A stretch of 64,000 nucleotides of DNA from a candidate division Hyd24-12 bacterium UBA6080 (GTDB taxonomy: Bacteria > Fermentibacterota > Fermentibacteria > Fermentibacterales > JCC-6): assembly GCA_002436025.1 (NCBI GenBank), contig DIXM01000012.1, forward strand, positions 62,001 through 126,000. Reading direction: 5' to 3'. Positions 26,709 through 36,500 of this stretch are shown in pieces. The translations under genes were made by a program, and so were the position numbers. The notes below the pieces were generated by a model. The model saw nothing but the letters and a program-made list of their open reading frames with translations, was not told the DNA's origin and ran no database searches. Position 1 is the stretch's first letter, and the number at the start of each line of letters is the position of its first letter.

Positions 26709-29700
26709 GCCTTTTTTCTCCCCTTCCTGCGAATGCGGTCGAGCTGCGTGTACAGCACGGGGACGATCAACAGTGTCAGCGGGGTCGCCACAAGCATTCC
26801 GCCGGCCACGGTCCTGGCCATGGGTGCCCAGACCTCGGCGCTGGGCGAGCCTCCAAGGGCCAGGGGGAGAAGGGCGAGAACGGTCGTGGCAGCCGTCATC
26901 AGGATCGGTCTCAGTCTTGTACGGCCCGCCAAGGTTACTGCATCCTCCGCCGTTCCTCCAGTGGATGCCCGCTCTCTGTTGGCGAAGTCGACAAGAACGA
27001 TACCGTTGTTCACCACTATCCCTGCAAGCATCAGTATCCCAACAAGGGAAGTGAGACCCATGGTGGTACCGGTCAGCAGGTGGACCAGCACGACCCCGAC
27101 CATTGCCATCGGGATCTCGAGGATGAGAATGAAGGGTTCAAGGAGTGATTCGAACTGGGCCGCCATGACCATGTATACGAGCAGAACGGCCACGATGATG
27201 GCCATCTTCATGGCGCCGAACGCATCCCTCTGGTCGGGAATGTCACCCAGAAGCTCCCAGCGCATACCGCCCAGGTCCAGTGTGTCCATCACGCCGTTGA
27301 CCTCGGCCTCCATCCCCCCCAGCGGCCTGCCCCTTATACCGCACGATACCAGGACGCACCTCGATCGGTCCCTGCGGTTTATCCCCCTTGGAACCTGCAC
27401 CCTCTCCAGCCGTCCCCATGAGTCGAGGGGTGCGCCAAGCACCGGAAGGGCGGCCACCGCTTCAGGGGACGAGCGGAATTCCTCCCGGTACTGTAGGTTC
27501 ACGGGCACCTGACGGCCATTTTCCGTGAGGACCGAGGCGTCCATTCCCAGCAGACCAATGGTGACCTCGGAGGCCACTGCCGCAGGCGAGACACCGCGAA
27601 GCGAGATAACTGAAGGGTCCGGTATGAAATCGATCTGGGGAACCCACTCATCAAGCGTCGAACGATGGTCGACCGTTCCCCCTATTCCCATCAGGGCCCG
27701 CTTAAGCCTCTCTCCAGCGTCCCTGAGCTCACCGAGGTCATTGCCGTAAACAGCGACCTGTATCGGGAAGCTGTTTCCGATGGGCAGACCGGTCTCCACA
27801 GTGTATGACAGCCCGGGCACACCGTCCAGCACGCTCCTGAAGCTCGATTCATAATCTGCGATGGAGCCCGTCATCTGAGACTCTTCCTGGAAATAGAGCG
27901 AGATGCTGATCCTGCATGACGCATCGGAGCCGAAAATAGCCCCCACGCCCTCGCTTCTTCCGGTCTGAAGCCAGCTGTGCCTCAGATCGCCCGGAGATAT
28001 CGATGCGAGAAGGGAGCCCTCGATCGCTGCGGCAACGCTGTCAGCAAAAACGAGGCTTGTTCCCTGGGGAAGGGAGGCGTTGATCTCAATGACCCCCTCC
28101 CCGAGATCGGGCAGAAACGCCGTGGGAATGAGGGGAAGAAGGGTGCCCGTTCCCAGTACCAGCGCCAGGAGAAGCCAGAGAAGAAGGGCTTTTCGGGAAA
28201 GACACCACGCCAGAGCGCGTGCGTAGTAACGTTCGAGGCCGTCCACCCTCGCGCCGAACCAGGCCAGGATCGATCCGTGTCTGTGGTGTTTGACGACGCT
28301 CTTCGGCAGCGAAGCCATCATCGGGATCAGGGTCTGGCTCACGAACAGGCTTATCAGGATGGCTGAGGCAATGGTGATGCTGAGGTCACGGAATATCTGC
28401 CCGGTCATTCCCTTCACGAAAAGCATCGGGATGAACACCGCCACCGTTGTAAGTGTAGATGCCGCAACCGCCATCCCCACCTCGGAGGCGCCCCTTATGG
28501 CGCCGGTGATCCGGTCGGCCCCTGATGCCGCCAGTCTGTGCACGTTCTCCAGCACCACCACGGAATTGTCCACGATCATGCCGATGGAGATGCTGAGCCC
28601 CGCCAGGGACAGGATGTTGAGGTTCACGCCCGCCAGCCTCATGGCCGCGAACGTGGCGATGAAGGAGACCGGCATGGAGATGCTTACGATCCCGGCGTTG
28701 GCAAACGAACCGAGGAAGACCACGAGAACCGCCGCTGCGAGAAGGATCGCCTGCACACCCGTCCAGGCGAGGCTTTCAACCGAGTCGGTGATGAAGCTTT
28801 CCTGAGTGTAGACCACAGTGGGTGTGAGCACGTGGGAGTAGATTCTTCCGATCCTTGCAAGCTCTTCCGTGAGTGCCCGGCAGGTCTCGACACTGTTCGC
28901 GTCAACGCTCTTTCTGAAAACGACCACGACCGTGTTGCTTCCATCGAGCCTGACCCTGTTCACCTGATCCCGGTGACCCGTGAACACTTCGGCCACATCG
29001 CGTATCCTGACGGGAGAGCCGCCGAACTCACCCACGATAAGTTCATTGATCTGATCAAGGCTTCTGAACCCTGTCTTCACACCCATGGCTGTCTCAAGTT
29101 CCGGGGACTCAAGCATTCCGCCGGGCTGATCGGACTGAACGGCTGCAAGGGCTCCGTAGACCGCGGAAACTGGGACTCGCCTTCTCCAGAGCAGCACAGG
29201 ATCGGCCTCGACCCTCACAAGCCTGTCCTCTCCTCCGCTTACGGAGGTTCCCGAAATCCCCTCGACCCTGCCAAGGACCGGCACTATCTCATCCTCGACC
29301 ACCCGTCTGAGTTCGTGGCTTGGAAGGGTTCCACTTTCGAAACCCACGATGACAAGTGGTTTGTAACTCGACTCAAGGGCCATGATTATGGGTTCCCGGG
29401 CATTCCCGGGGAGGTCGTCGCGAACCGAGTCCACAGCCTTGCGGATATCCTCCTCTGCAGCATCGATGTCGGCGCCAAGTGAAAGATTCACGGTGATCCC
29501 GCTTACTGAAGCACTGCTTTCGGATTCGACCGTGCGAACGGATTCGACCCCGCTCACGGCCCCCTCGATAATGTCCGTGACAAGGGTTTCTATCTCCCCG
29601 GGTCCCGCACCCGGAAGGATGGTGACGATAACAATGCTTCCCGTATCAACTGGAGGGAAGTAATCAAGGCCCATCTGGAGAAATCCGAAAATCCCGGCTC

Positions 29701-29767
29701 CGGCCATGAGCAAAAAGAGCATCGTGAAGGCGGTCCTCCTCCTTACGGCAAGGCCGGGAAGGCTCAT
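26705..29767 (-). CDS. RND-family efflux pump permease
   Basis: 1020 residues, AcrB length, with twelve membrane helices and two large periplasmic loops. N-terminal RRRTAFTMLFLLMAGAGIFGF is helix 1. Helix 4 carries the proton-relay segment ISIGMIVDNSVVVLEN, with Asp-Asn where AcrB has Asp-Asp, as in SwrC-like pumps. The late IPMAMVGVVLVHLLTG and GIVVNNGIVLVDFANRE segments are typical of HAE-1 members. It should export hydrophobic compounds using the proton gradient. No TolC-type channel gene lies in the window. It overlaps both adaptor genes by four bases. Confidence 0.95.
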   Translation of the reverse strand: MSLPGLAVRRRTAFTMLFLLMAGAGIFGFLQMGLDYFPPVDTGSIVIVTILPGAGPGEIETLVTDIIEGAVSGVESVRTVESESSASVSGITVNLSLGADIDAAEEDIRKAVDSVRDDLPGNAREPIIMALESSYKPLVIVGFESGTLPSHELRRVVEDEIVPVLGRVEGISGTSVSGGEDRLVRVEADPVLLWRRRVPVSAVYGALAAVQSDQPGGMLESPELETAMGVKTGFRSLDQINELIVGEFGGSPVRIRDVAEVFTGHRDQVNRVRLDGSNTVVVVFRKSVDANSVETCRALTEELARIGRIYSHVLTPTVVYTQESFITDSVESLAWTGVQAILLAAAVLVVFLGSFANAGIVSISMPVSFIATFAAMRLAGVNLNILSLAGLSISIGMIVDNSVVVLENVHRLAASGADRITGAIRGASEVGMAVAASTLTTVAVFIPMLFVKGMTGQIFRDLSITIASAILISLFVSQTLIPMMASLPKSVVKHHRHGSILAWFGARVDGLERYYARALAWCLSRKALLLWLLLALVLGTGTLLPLIPTAFLPDLGEGVIEINASLPQGTSLVFADSVAAAIEGSLLASISPGDLRHSWLQTGRSEGVGAIFGSDASCRISISLYFQEESQMTGSIADYESSFRSVLDGVPGLSYTVETGLPIGNSFPIQVAVYGNDLGELRDAGERLKRALMGIGGTVDHRSTLDEWVPQIDFIPDPSVISLRGVSPAAVASEVTIGLLGMDASVLTENGRQVPVNLQYREEFRSSPEAVAALPVLGAPLDSWGRLERVQVPRGINRRDRSRCVLVSCGIRGRPLGGMEAEVNGVMDTLDLGGMRWELLGDIPDQRDAFGAMKMAIIVAVLLVYMVMAAQFESLLEPFILILEIPMAMVGVVLVHLLTGTTMGLTSLVGILMLAGIVVNNGIVLVDFANRERASTGGTAEDAVTLAGRTRLRPILMTAATTVLALLPLALGGSPSAEVWAPMARTVAGGMLVATPLTLLIVPVLYTQLDRIRRKGRKKA

Positions 29768-30834
29768 GGGGTCACCACCCTTACGCTGTCGCCATGCGCA
29801 ACCAGTCTGTTGCCCAGCAGAACGACGCTGTCGCCTGAAACAACGCCGGAAACCACAAGACGGTCGAAGCCGTTTTCGCAGCCGGTTACGGGCTCGACAG
29901 CCACGGCCCTGCCGTTCCTGACCAGTATGACCCTCTCGGAGCCGTCAGGGTCGGTTATGAAGGCGTTCCGGGGAAGGGCTACTCCCTCTGGGAAGGTTTC
30001 GAGACCGATGGTCACCGTGCCCGACATGCCTGGAAGTAGAAGACCGGAGGAGTCAGGGATCTCTACCGTTACAGGAACAAGACCGGTCATGGGATCAACC
30101 GAAGAACCGGCGGCCGATACCGTCCCATGAAAGAGCATCCCTGGATGGTGAGTGGTGACGAAGAAGGCAGGAAGGCCCGGCTCGATCCAGGGAAGGGAGT
30201 TCTGGGAGAGATGAACCATGCACTTGATAGCCCCCAGACCTGAAAGTGCCACCATTGGTCCGGCCGCGGGATTGCCTTCCCTGGCCAGGACCCTTGTCAC
30301 AGTCCCTGAAAACGGCGCCGAGAGCGTTCCACGGGAATAACCGTCGAGAGCGCCGGCATGGGCTGCCCGTGCGGAGGAAAGGGTTGCGGCAGCAGTCAGG
30401 GCTTGAGCGAGTGCTTCCTCGTAGTCACTCAAACTGGCCGCACCCGTCTCAAGCAGCGAGCCGACCCTTTCGAGATTGCCCCTGTAGTATTGGTCAAGAG
30501 CCCCGGATGCGGAAACCGCGGCAAGGGATGCGGACAGGCCCGCAGTCCGGAAGCCGTCGGTGGTCATCGAAACCAGCATGTCTCCCGCAGAGACGGTATC
30601 GCCCTCGACGACATGCACCGCTGTGATCCTTCCCGGGCCCGACACCTCCACGAGGACCTCGTCGGCGGACTCAAGCCATCCGGGAGCCATTACCGTCCGT
30701 GTGAAGCCGCCGGCCCAGGCCACTTCGACAGTGACGGGAACCACCCTGGATGGGGGGGCATCGGGTGCTCCACATGAGATTGCAGAAAGCAGCAGGAATG
30801 GCTGAAGCAAGGGAAGGAGTCTACTCTTTTCCAT
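29764..30834 (-). CDS. RND efflux periplasmic adaptor (HlyD family), first of two
   Basis: 356 residues with a lipoprotein signal (LLLSAISCGAPD). GRITAVHVVEGDTVSAGDMLVSM near residue 72 and GTLSAPFSGTVTRVLAREGNPAAG near residue 160 form the lipoyl domain, enclosing a short helical hairpin. A barrel domain (TGLVPVTVEIPDSSGLLLPGMSGTVTIGLE) follows. It resembles the second adaptor at 25644 in plan but differs in sequence. It overlaps the pump gene by four bases and the TetR gene by 14. Confidence 0.9.
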   Translation of the reverse strand: MEKSRLLPLLQPFLLLSAISCGAPDAPPSRVVPVTVEVAWAGGFTRTVMAPGWLESADEVLVEVSGPGRITAVHVVEGDTVSAGDMLVSMTTDGFRTAGLSASLAAVSASGALDQYYRGNLERVGSLLETGAASLSDYEEALAQALTAAATLSSARAAHAGALDGYSRGTLSAPFSGTVTRVLAREGNPAAGPMVALSGLGAIKCMVHLSQNSLPWIEPGLPAFFVTTHHPGMLFHGTVSAAGSSVDPMTGLVPVTVEIPDSSGLLLPGMSGTVTIGLETFPEGVALPRNAFITDPDGSERVILVRNGRAVAVEPVTGCENGFDRLVVSGVVSGDSVVLLGNRLVAHGDSVRVVTP

Positions 30835-31435
30835 CGGGCGTCATTCCTCTCAGAAGGATGTCGATGGCTCCTCCTATGAAACGCCGGTCTATACTCTCCG
30901 GATCCTTGTCATCCCCGAACCAGTCCAGATACTTCCAGCGTGAGCTGAACCAGTTCACGCAGATCGACATGTAGACTATGGGGAGAACCACCGGATCAAT
31001 GTCGGCCCTTATCACACCCCTGTCAACCATTTCGCGTATTCTCTCAAGCACAGCGTCCCTGGAACACGGATCGGGGAAGCCCTTTGCGAACCCTCCCTCG
31101 AGGTCGAGCCAGTTCATCATTCTGACAACTCCGGGGTTTCGGGCGAGAAAGAAAAAGAACCCCTCCTCCCCCTGGGCGAAGTCAGCGAGGCTTCTCATGT
31201 CGCCGCTTGAGACTATGCTGTAGAATCGTTCCAGGATGCCTGAGCGCTGGAAGCACTGTTCGACCATGGTGTGCCACAGTTCCTGTTTGGAGTTGAAGTG
31301 ATGGTAAAGAAGGCTTTTGGAGACACCGGCCTTTCGGGAGATAACCTGCATGGATGCCCCGGCAAAGCCCTTCTCGCGGAAGACCTGACCCGCGGCCTCC
31401 AGTATCCTGTCCTTCGAATTGGCAACTGAGCTCAT
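30821..31435 (-). CDS. TetR/AcrR-family repressor
   Basis: 204 residues. The N-terminal helix-turn-helix is canonical (ILEAAGQVFREKGFAGASMQVISRKAGVSKSLLYHHFNSKQELW). The C-terminal ligand domain is of the general type. It is the first gene of the efflux operon. A perfect palindrome CTGACCGAACGGTCAG lies 15 bases upstream of its ATG, matching the known TGACCG-NN-CGGTCA type of TetR operator, so it should repress itself and the pump genes until a substrate binds. The ATG has GGAGGTAC as ribosome site. Confidence 0.95.
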   Translation of the reverse strand: MSSVANSKDRILEAAGQVFREKGFAGASMQVISRKAGVSKSLLYHHFNSKQELWHTMVEQCFQRSGILERFYSIVSSGDMRSLADFAQGEEGFFFFLARNPGVVRMMNWLDLEGGFAKGFPDPCSRDAVLERIREMVDRGVIRADIDPVVLPIVYMSICVNWFSSRWKYLDWFGDDKDPESIDRRFIGGAIDILLRGMTPDGKE

Positions 31436-31450
31436 GAGCGTACCTCCAAA

Positions 31451-31499
31451 CTGACCGAACGGTCAGTCAGCAATATCGTACCGCAGACCGTTCTGTCAA
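31451..31499 (-). promoter_or_regulatory. Promoter and TetR operator of the efflux operon
   Basis: Minus-strand TTGACA (31494-31499), 16-base spacer and GATATT (31472-31477), then the perfect 7-base-pair inverted repeat CTGACCG-AA-CGGTCAG (31451-31466). The operator covers the expected transcription start. A second partial half-site (GAACGGTCTG, 31484-31493) lies inside the promoter spacer and could bind a second dimer. Confidence 0.82.
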
Positions 31500-31592
31500 C
31501 CCGGGTGAAGTGCAACCATTTCCGGCATATATTCACGGCTGATGCGCAGGTATCCCGGCTGGTGGCAACGCACGGAAGAACAGGGGGTTTCC

Positions 31593-33440
31593 ATGGGAGC
31601 CATGGGGTTCGGCAGCAGGTTCCGTTACTGGTTCGACGGCATGACCGCCAGGGGCGCCGGGGCAATGATAGTACTGCTGTTTTTCGTCACGGCCCTTCTT
31701 GTCCTTCTGGTTTCGTCCATGGTCGCGGCATCAGGCTCCGACCCTCTGGAAAGGAACTTCTTCGGCATAGCCTGGGCCAGTCTGATGAGGGCCATCGACC
31801 CCGGGAACATGGCCAGCGACCAGGGCTCTCTTTTTTATCTGCTTGCCATGCTTACAGTTACGGTCGGCGGCCTTTTCGTCATGGGAACACTGATAGGCAT
31901 CATAACAACGGGAATTGAGAACAGGCTCGACGCCATGAGAAAGGGAAGGTCTTTCGTGGCCGAAAGGGGGCATACCGTTGTTCTTGGATGGAGTTCCCAG
32001 GTGTTCACTGTCGTCGCCGAGCTTGTTGAGGCAAACTCTTCCCGCAGGAAGGCCTGCATCGCCATTCTAGCCGAGAGGGACAAGGTTGAGATGGAGGATG
32101 AGCTGAAGGCGCGGATCCCCCGCAGGGGCGGCACCAGGGTTGTCTGCCGTACAGGGTGTCCCATCGACACCCTGGACCTTGAGATAGTGAACCACAGGGA
32201 CGCTTCTTCCGTCATCATCCTGCCTCCCGACGACGACGCGCCTGACTCCTCCGTCATCAAGACCATGCTGGCCCTTGTCAACAACCCCGCAAGGAAGAGC
32301 GATCCCTACCATATCGTCAGCATCCTGAGGTCCCCCGACAACCTGAAGGTGGCTGAAATGGTCGGGGGCAGTGAAGCACAGCTTATCCTTGCGGGAGACA
32401 TCATAGCAAGGATCACTGCCCAGACATGCAGGCAGCCCGGTCTTTCAAGCGTCTACAGCGAACTTCTGGGCTTTCAGGGGAACGAGATCTATTTCGGACG
32501 GGAAAAACTGCTGGCCCATGAACCGTATTCCCGCGCGGTGCACGCCTTTGAGGATTCGTGCCTGATAGGCCTCATAAACAATAAGGGAGCCATTCTTCTG
32601 AATCCCTCCGCAGACACACTTGTCGGGGAAGACTACAGTATCGTGGTCGTCACCTCGGATGACGATGCCATCAAGGTATCCGGGGTTCAGGCCGTGCAAG
32701 TGAACGAGGCTCACATGACCACGGAACCCGAAGCCCCCCCCTCTTCCGAGCAGATCCTCCTCCTCGGGTGGAACCGCAAGGTGCCCATGATCATCCAGGA
32801 GCTGGACAGCTACGCGGCACCGGGTTCGCAACTCACCCTTGCGACTGGAGACGAGGAGCTTGGGGCCTCAGACTTCACGAACCTCGCGCTCAGTGTTCTG
32901 CATGGAGACATAACTGACAGGGCCTTCCTCGACTCACTCAACATGGGGTGCTGTGATCATGTCATCCTCCAGAGTTGTTCCGAACACCTGGAGCCCCAGC
33001 AGGCAGACGCGCGGACACTCATAACCCTCCTCCATCTCCGCGACATCCGCAAAAAGGGTGGGCACTCCTTCACCATCGTGACTGAAATGCTTGACGAACG
33101 GAACAGAAGGCTTGCGGAGGTTTCAAACACAGATGACTTCATTGTCAGTGACAAGCTGGTAAGCCTTCTTCTGACACAGATATCCGAGAACAGGGAGCTG
33201 AAAACCGTTTTTCAGGAGATCTTCGACCCCGACGGCTCTGAAATCTACCTCAAATCCGCCGGCATGTACGTGAGATACGGGATCGAAACCAATTTCCACA
33301 CCGTCGTTGCGTCAGCACTCAGACGCGGTGAGACGGCCATTGGCTACAGGAACGGAGAAGGGGTTTTCATAAACCCGGGCAAATCACGCCCCATCACCCT
33401 TCTCCCGGGTGACAGGGTGGTGGTCCTCGCCAGGGACTGA
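31593..33440 (+). CDS. CASTOR/POLLUX-type ion channel with two RCK-like domains
   Basis: About 615 residues. Two membrane helices (near residues 25-47 and 80-105) flank a pore region, then LDAMRKGRSFVAERGHTVVLGWSSQ begins the first Rossmann domain. This segment, AILAERDKVEMEDEL, VVCRTGCPIDTLDLE and QPGLSSVYSELLGF align well, from memory, with plant DMI1/POLLUX and CASTOR channels. A second Rossmann-like domain starts near residue 385 (EQILLLGWNRKVPMIIQEL). These gated cation channels conduct K+ or Ca2+ and are regulated by ligand at the RCK ring. The ATG at 31593 with AGGGGG was chosen over an ATG at 31542 without a ribosome site. Confidence 0.88.
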   Translation: MGAMGFGSRFRYWFDGMTARGAGAMIVLLFFVTALLVLLVSSMVAASGSDPLERNFFGIAWASLMRAIDPGNMASDQGSLFYLLAMLTVTVGGLFVMGTLIGIITTGIENRLDAMRKGRSFVAERGHTVVLGWSSQVFTVVAELVEANSSRRKACIAILAERDKVEMEDELKARIPRRGGTRVVCRTGCPIDTLDLEIVNHRDASSVIILPPDDDAPDSSVIKTMLALVNNPARKSDPYHIVSILRSPDNLKVAEMVGGSEAQLILAGDIIARITAQTCRQPGLSSVYSELLGFQGNEIYFGREKLLAHEPYSRAVHAFEDSCLIGLINNKGAILLNPSADTLVGEDYSIVVVTSDDDAIKVSGVQAVQVNEAHMTTEPEAPPSSEQILLLGWNRKVPMIIQELDSYAAPGSQLTLATGDEELGASDFTNLALSVLHGDITDRAFLDSLNMGCCDHVILQSCSEHLEPQQADARTLITLLHLRDIRKKGGHSFTIVTEMLDERNRRLAEVSNTDDFIVSDKLVSLLLTQISENRELKTVFQEIFDPDGSEIYLKSAGMYVRYGIETNFHTVVASALRRGETAIGYRNGEGVFINPGKSRPITLLPGDRVVVLARD

Positions 33441-33505
33441 TCGCGCGGGATGGGCAGACAACCTGATGGGGGGATGAGCTGGAAAAGCACCTGACACTGG
33501 AAAGC

Positions 33506-36500
33506 ATGTCGATGGTTCTCGATGATGCCATGAGCAGGATCGCGGGGGTCGGCGCCTTCGCTTGCGGCGGCACGCCGAAACTGAGCGAAGGTGAACGCCG
33601 GAGGGCAGCGGTCCTGTTCCTCGACCTGACAGGTTTCACCCTTCTGTCTGAATCCATGGATCACGAAGAGCTACACGTCCTTCTGGGCCGGATCATGGGG
33701 CTTCTCTCCACAGTGGTCTTCCCGTACGGAGGCTATGTGGACAAATTCGAAGGCGACAGACTGATGGCCCTTTTCGGCGCCGTTACTGCAACCGAGAACG
33801 ACAGTGTCAGGGCGGTGGGTTGCGCTTTGCGCATGCTGGAGCTCCTCGAGGACTTGCGCGGTGCCCTGGGCGGATCCACTGCCGTATCAGCCAGGATCGG
33901 AATCGACTTCGGACCTCTTACCGTTGCGCCGGACCCTTCAGGTCACATGACCGCCACCGGTCATACCGTCAACATCGCCTCAAGGCTCGAGGAAGCAGCC
34001 CTGACGGGCTCGGCCCTTGTCAGTGGCGCCGTGAGGAGAGAGTGCGGTGACCTGTATACATGGCATGAAGTGGGTTCCATGCCTGTTCGGGGAACCGGTT
34101 CGGTGATAGATGCCTTCAGACCCCTGGGGCCGGGAAGCCTCAGGATGCAAAGGTGGCAAAGGGCCGCCAGGCTTGCGGGCTCGCCTTTCGTGGGACGAAA
34201 GGGGATCACGGACTCCATCGGAAGTGCCCTTCAAGCTTCGTCGGCAAAAGGCTCGGAACCAGCCGTTTTCATGATCTGCGCCGAAGCCGGAATTGGAAAA
34301 TCAAGGCTTGCTCACCATTGCGTCACTGCTCCTGCGGGATTCCGCGTGCTTCACGGGAAGGCCCTGTCCCATGCCCAGCCTTCATGCTGGCTCTGGATAA
34401 GCCTTCTAAGGGACTTTCTTGATGCCGACGGAAGTACCGACCGTTCAAGGGAGTGGTACGCCGCGGGGATCAGGGCGCTTTCGGGAAAGTGCCCGGTGGC
34501 GCGCACCAGGGCCGCCCTCGATAACCTGGCGGAAAGCCTTTCAGAAATACTCAGCCTTGACGCAGTCGGGCTGAAGGGAGGCGCATCGGCGAATCCCCAA
34601 ACCGTCATGAACGCCATGCGACCCGCTCTGGAAGCTGTTTTCTCTCTCGGGAACACCCTGCTTCTGCTGGAAGACCTTCACTGGGCGGACGAGGTCTCAC
34701 TCTCCGTTCTCAGGGGGGTGCTCTCCCAGGGAATGATGGTGCAACCCTCGGGGATAATCATGACGACCCGACCGCCGGTTCCCGACCTGGGCGCCACACA
34801 GTACGCACCCCGTACAATCGAGCTTACTCCTCTCTCTGATCCCGACTGTCTGGAGATAGCGGCTCACATCCTATCCCTTCCGCCCCGAAAACCATTGCAG
34901 CCCGACCTCGCTCTGCTCATCCGCCGGGTGGCGCGGGGGAACCCGTTCGTCGTGGAGGAACTGGTTCTGAGCCTCATCGAGTCCGGCGGGCTTCAGGAGG
35001 TCGGGCCGGGAGTATGGGAGCAGACCGTGCCCTGTGACAGGGTTCCGATCCCCTCCTCCATCAGCGTTCTGACACAGGCAAGAATGGACCGTCTTCCGGG
35101 AGAGGAACGCAGGACCCTTCAGTACGCTTCGGTCCTGGGCGAGTTGTTCTCCAGGGAGCTTCTCGAAGCGGTCCTGAAGGATTTATCCCTGGATGTTGAG
35201 AACCTGGGACTGACCATCGCCGGTCTCGTTGAAAAAGGCTTTCTCTCTGAAACCGGCCCCATGGGACTGGGCTTCCGTCATGCCCTTGTGAGGATGGCTG
35301 CGTACGAAACCCTCCTCAAACACAACTCAAGGCTTCTTCACCGGACCGCCGCCCTTGCCATGGAAAGGCTCTACCCATCCGAGCTCGATGCCCTCTCCAC
35401 TGTCATTCTTTCACACTGGGACGGCGCCTGTGATACTGAAAACTCCCTCAAGTGGGCTCTGAGGGCCATGAGGATCGCCCGGGACGGGGGCAGGCCCGAA
35501 GAGGCAACGAAGCTCTCGGACAGGCTTCTGGAGATTGCTGGCGACTCTGTTGACGACAGAATGTGGCAGGCCAGGATGCAGGCCCTTCTCGTACGTCAGG
35601 AGATAGTTGAACGGGGAGGTGCTCATGAGGAGGCATTGGGGATAATCGACAGAATGACCGGTGAAGCAGATATCAGGAAAAGCCCTTTCTGGCTGGCCGG
35701 CTCACTTCGTGCCAAAGCGAAGGTCCTTCAGGAACTTGGCAGGAACACCGAGTTCGAACAGACCATCCGGGACGCGCTGGCCGCCGCAGAGGCCTCGGGA
35801 GACGAGATCATAACTGCGAAGGTCAAAATGACCCTCGCCAACCACCGGAGCAGCGTCGGACTCTCAAAGAGCGCAATGGCTTTGTACGGTGAGGCTGCGG
35901 CAACGCTTGAAAACCATGGCATGGGGGCCGAGGCCGCTTCTCTTCTGTCCAACATGGCGGTCCACGCCTTCAGACAGGGTGATGACAGGTTATCAGAACG
36001 CTACGCTGAAATGGCCGTTCAAACTCATGCCAGACACGGCAACCTTCAGGGATTGGGCTACTCCCTCAACAGCCTCGCCATCGCCTGTGCCAGGAAAGAA
36101 GAGTTTGACAGGGCCGGAGAGCTTTTCCTCGAGGCGCTCGATGCTGCCAGGAAGACGGGCGACAGGGTCCATGAGTGCACCGTGCTTGGAAACCTCGGAC
36201 TGCTGGCAACCAAGAGGGGCGACATGAACGGCGCAATGGAGTACACCAACGACTCCATTGAACTGGCAGCAACCTCAAGGAACTACCGCACCACGGCCAC
36301 ATCACTTGTGAACAGGGCAAGGATACAATGGCTCTCCGGGGACTGCGAGGGCGCCTGCGCAAGCGCCAGGGAATCCCTGAAGGTCAACGAACTTGCAGGC
36401 GACGTTCTGAACACGGCGTACGCAAAGGGTGTGCTCGGTCTCGTCCTTCTGGACAACGGCTCGACCGAAGACGCTTTGCGCGTCTGTGAGGAGTTGAGGC

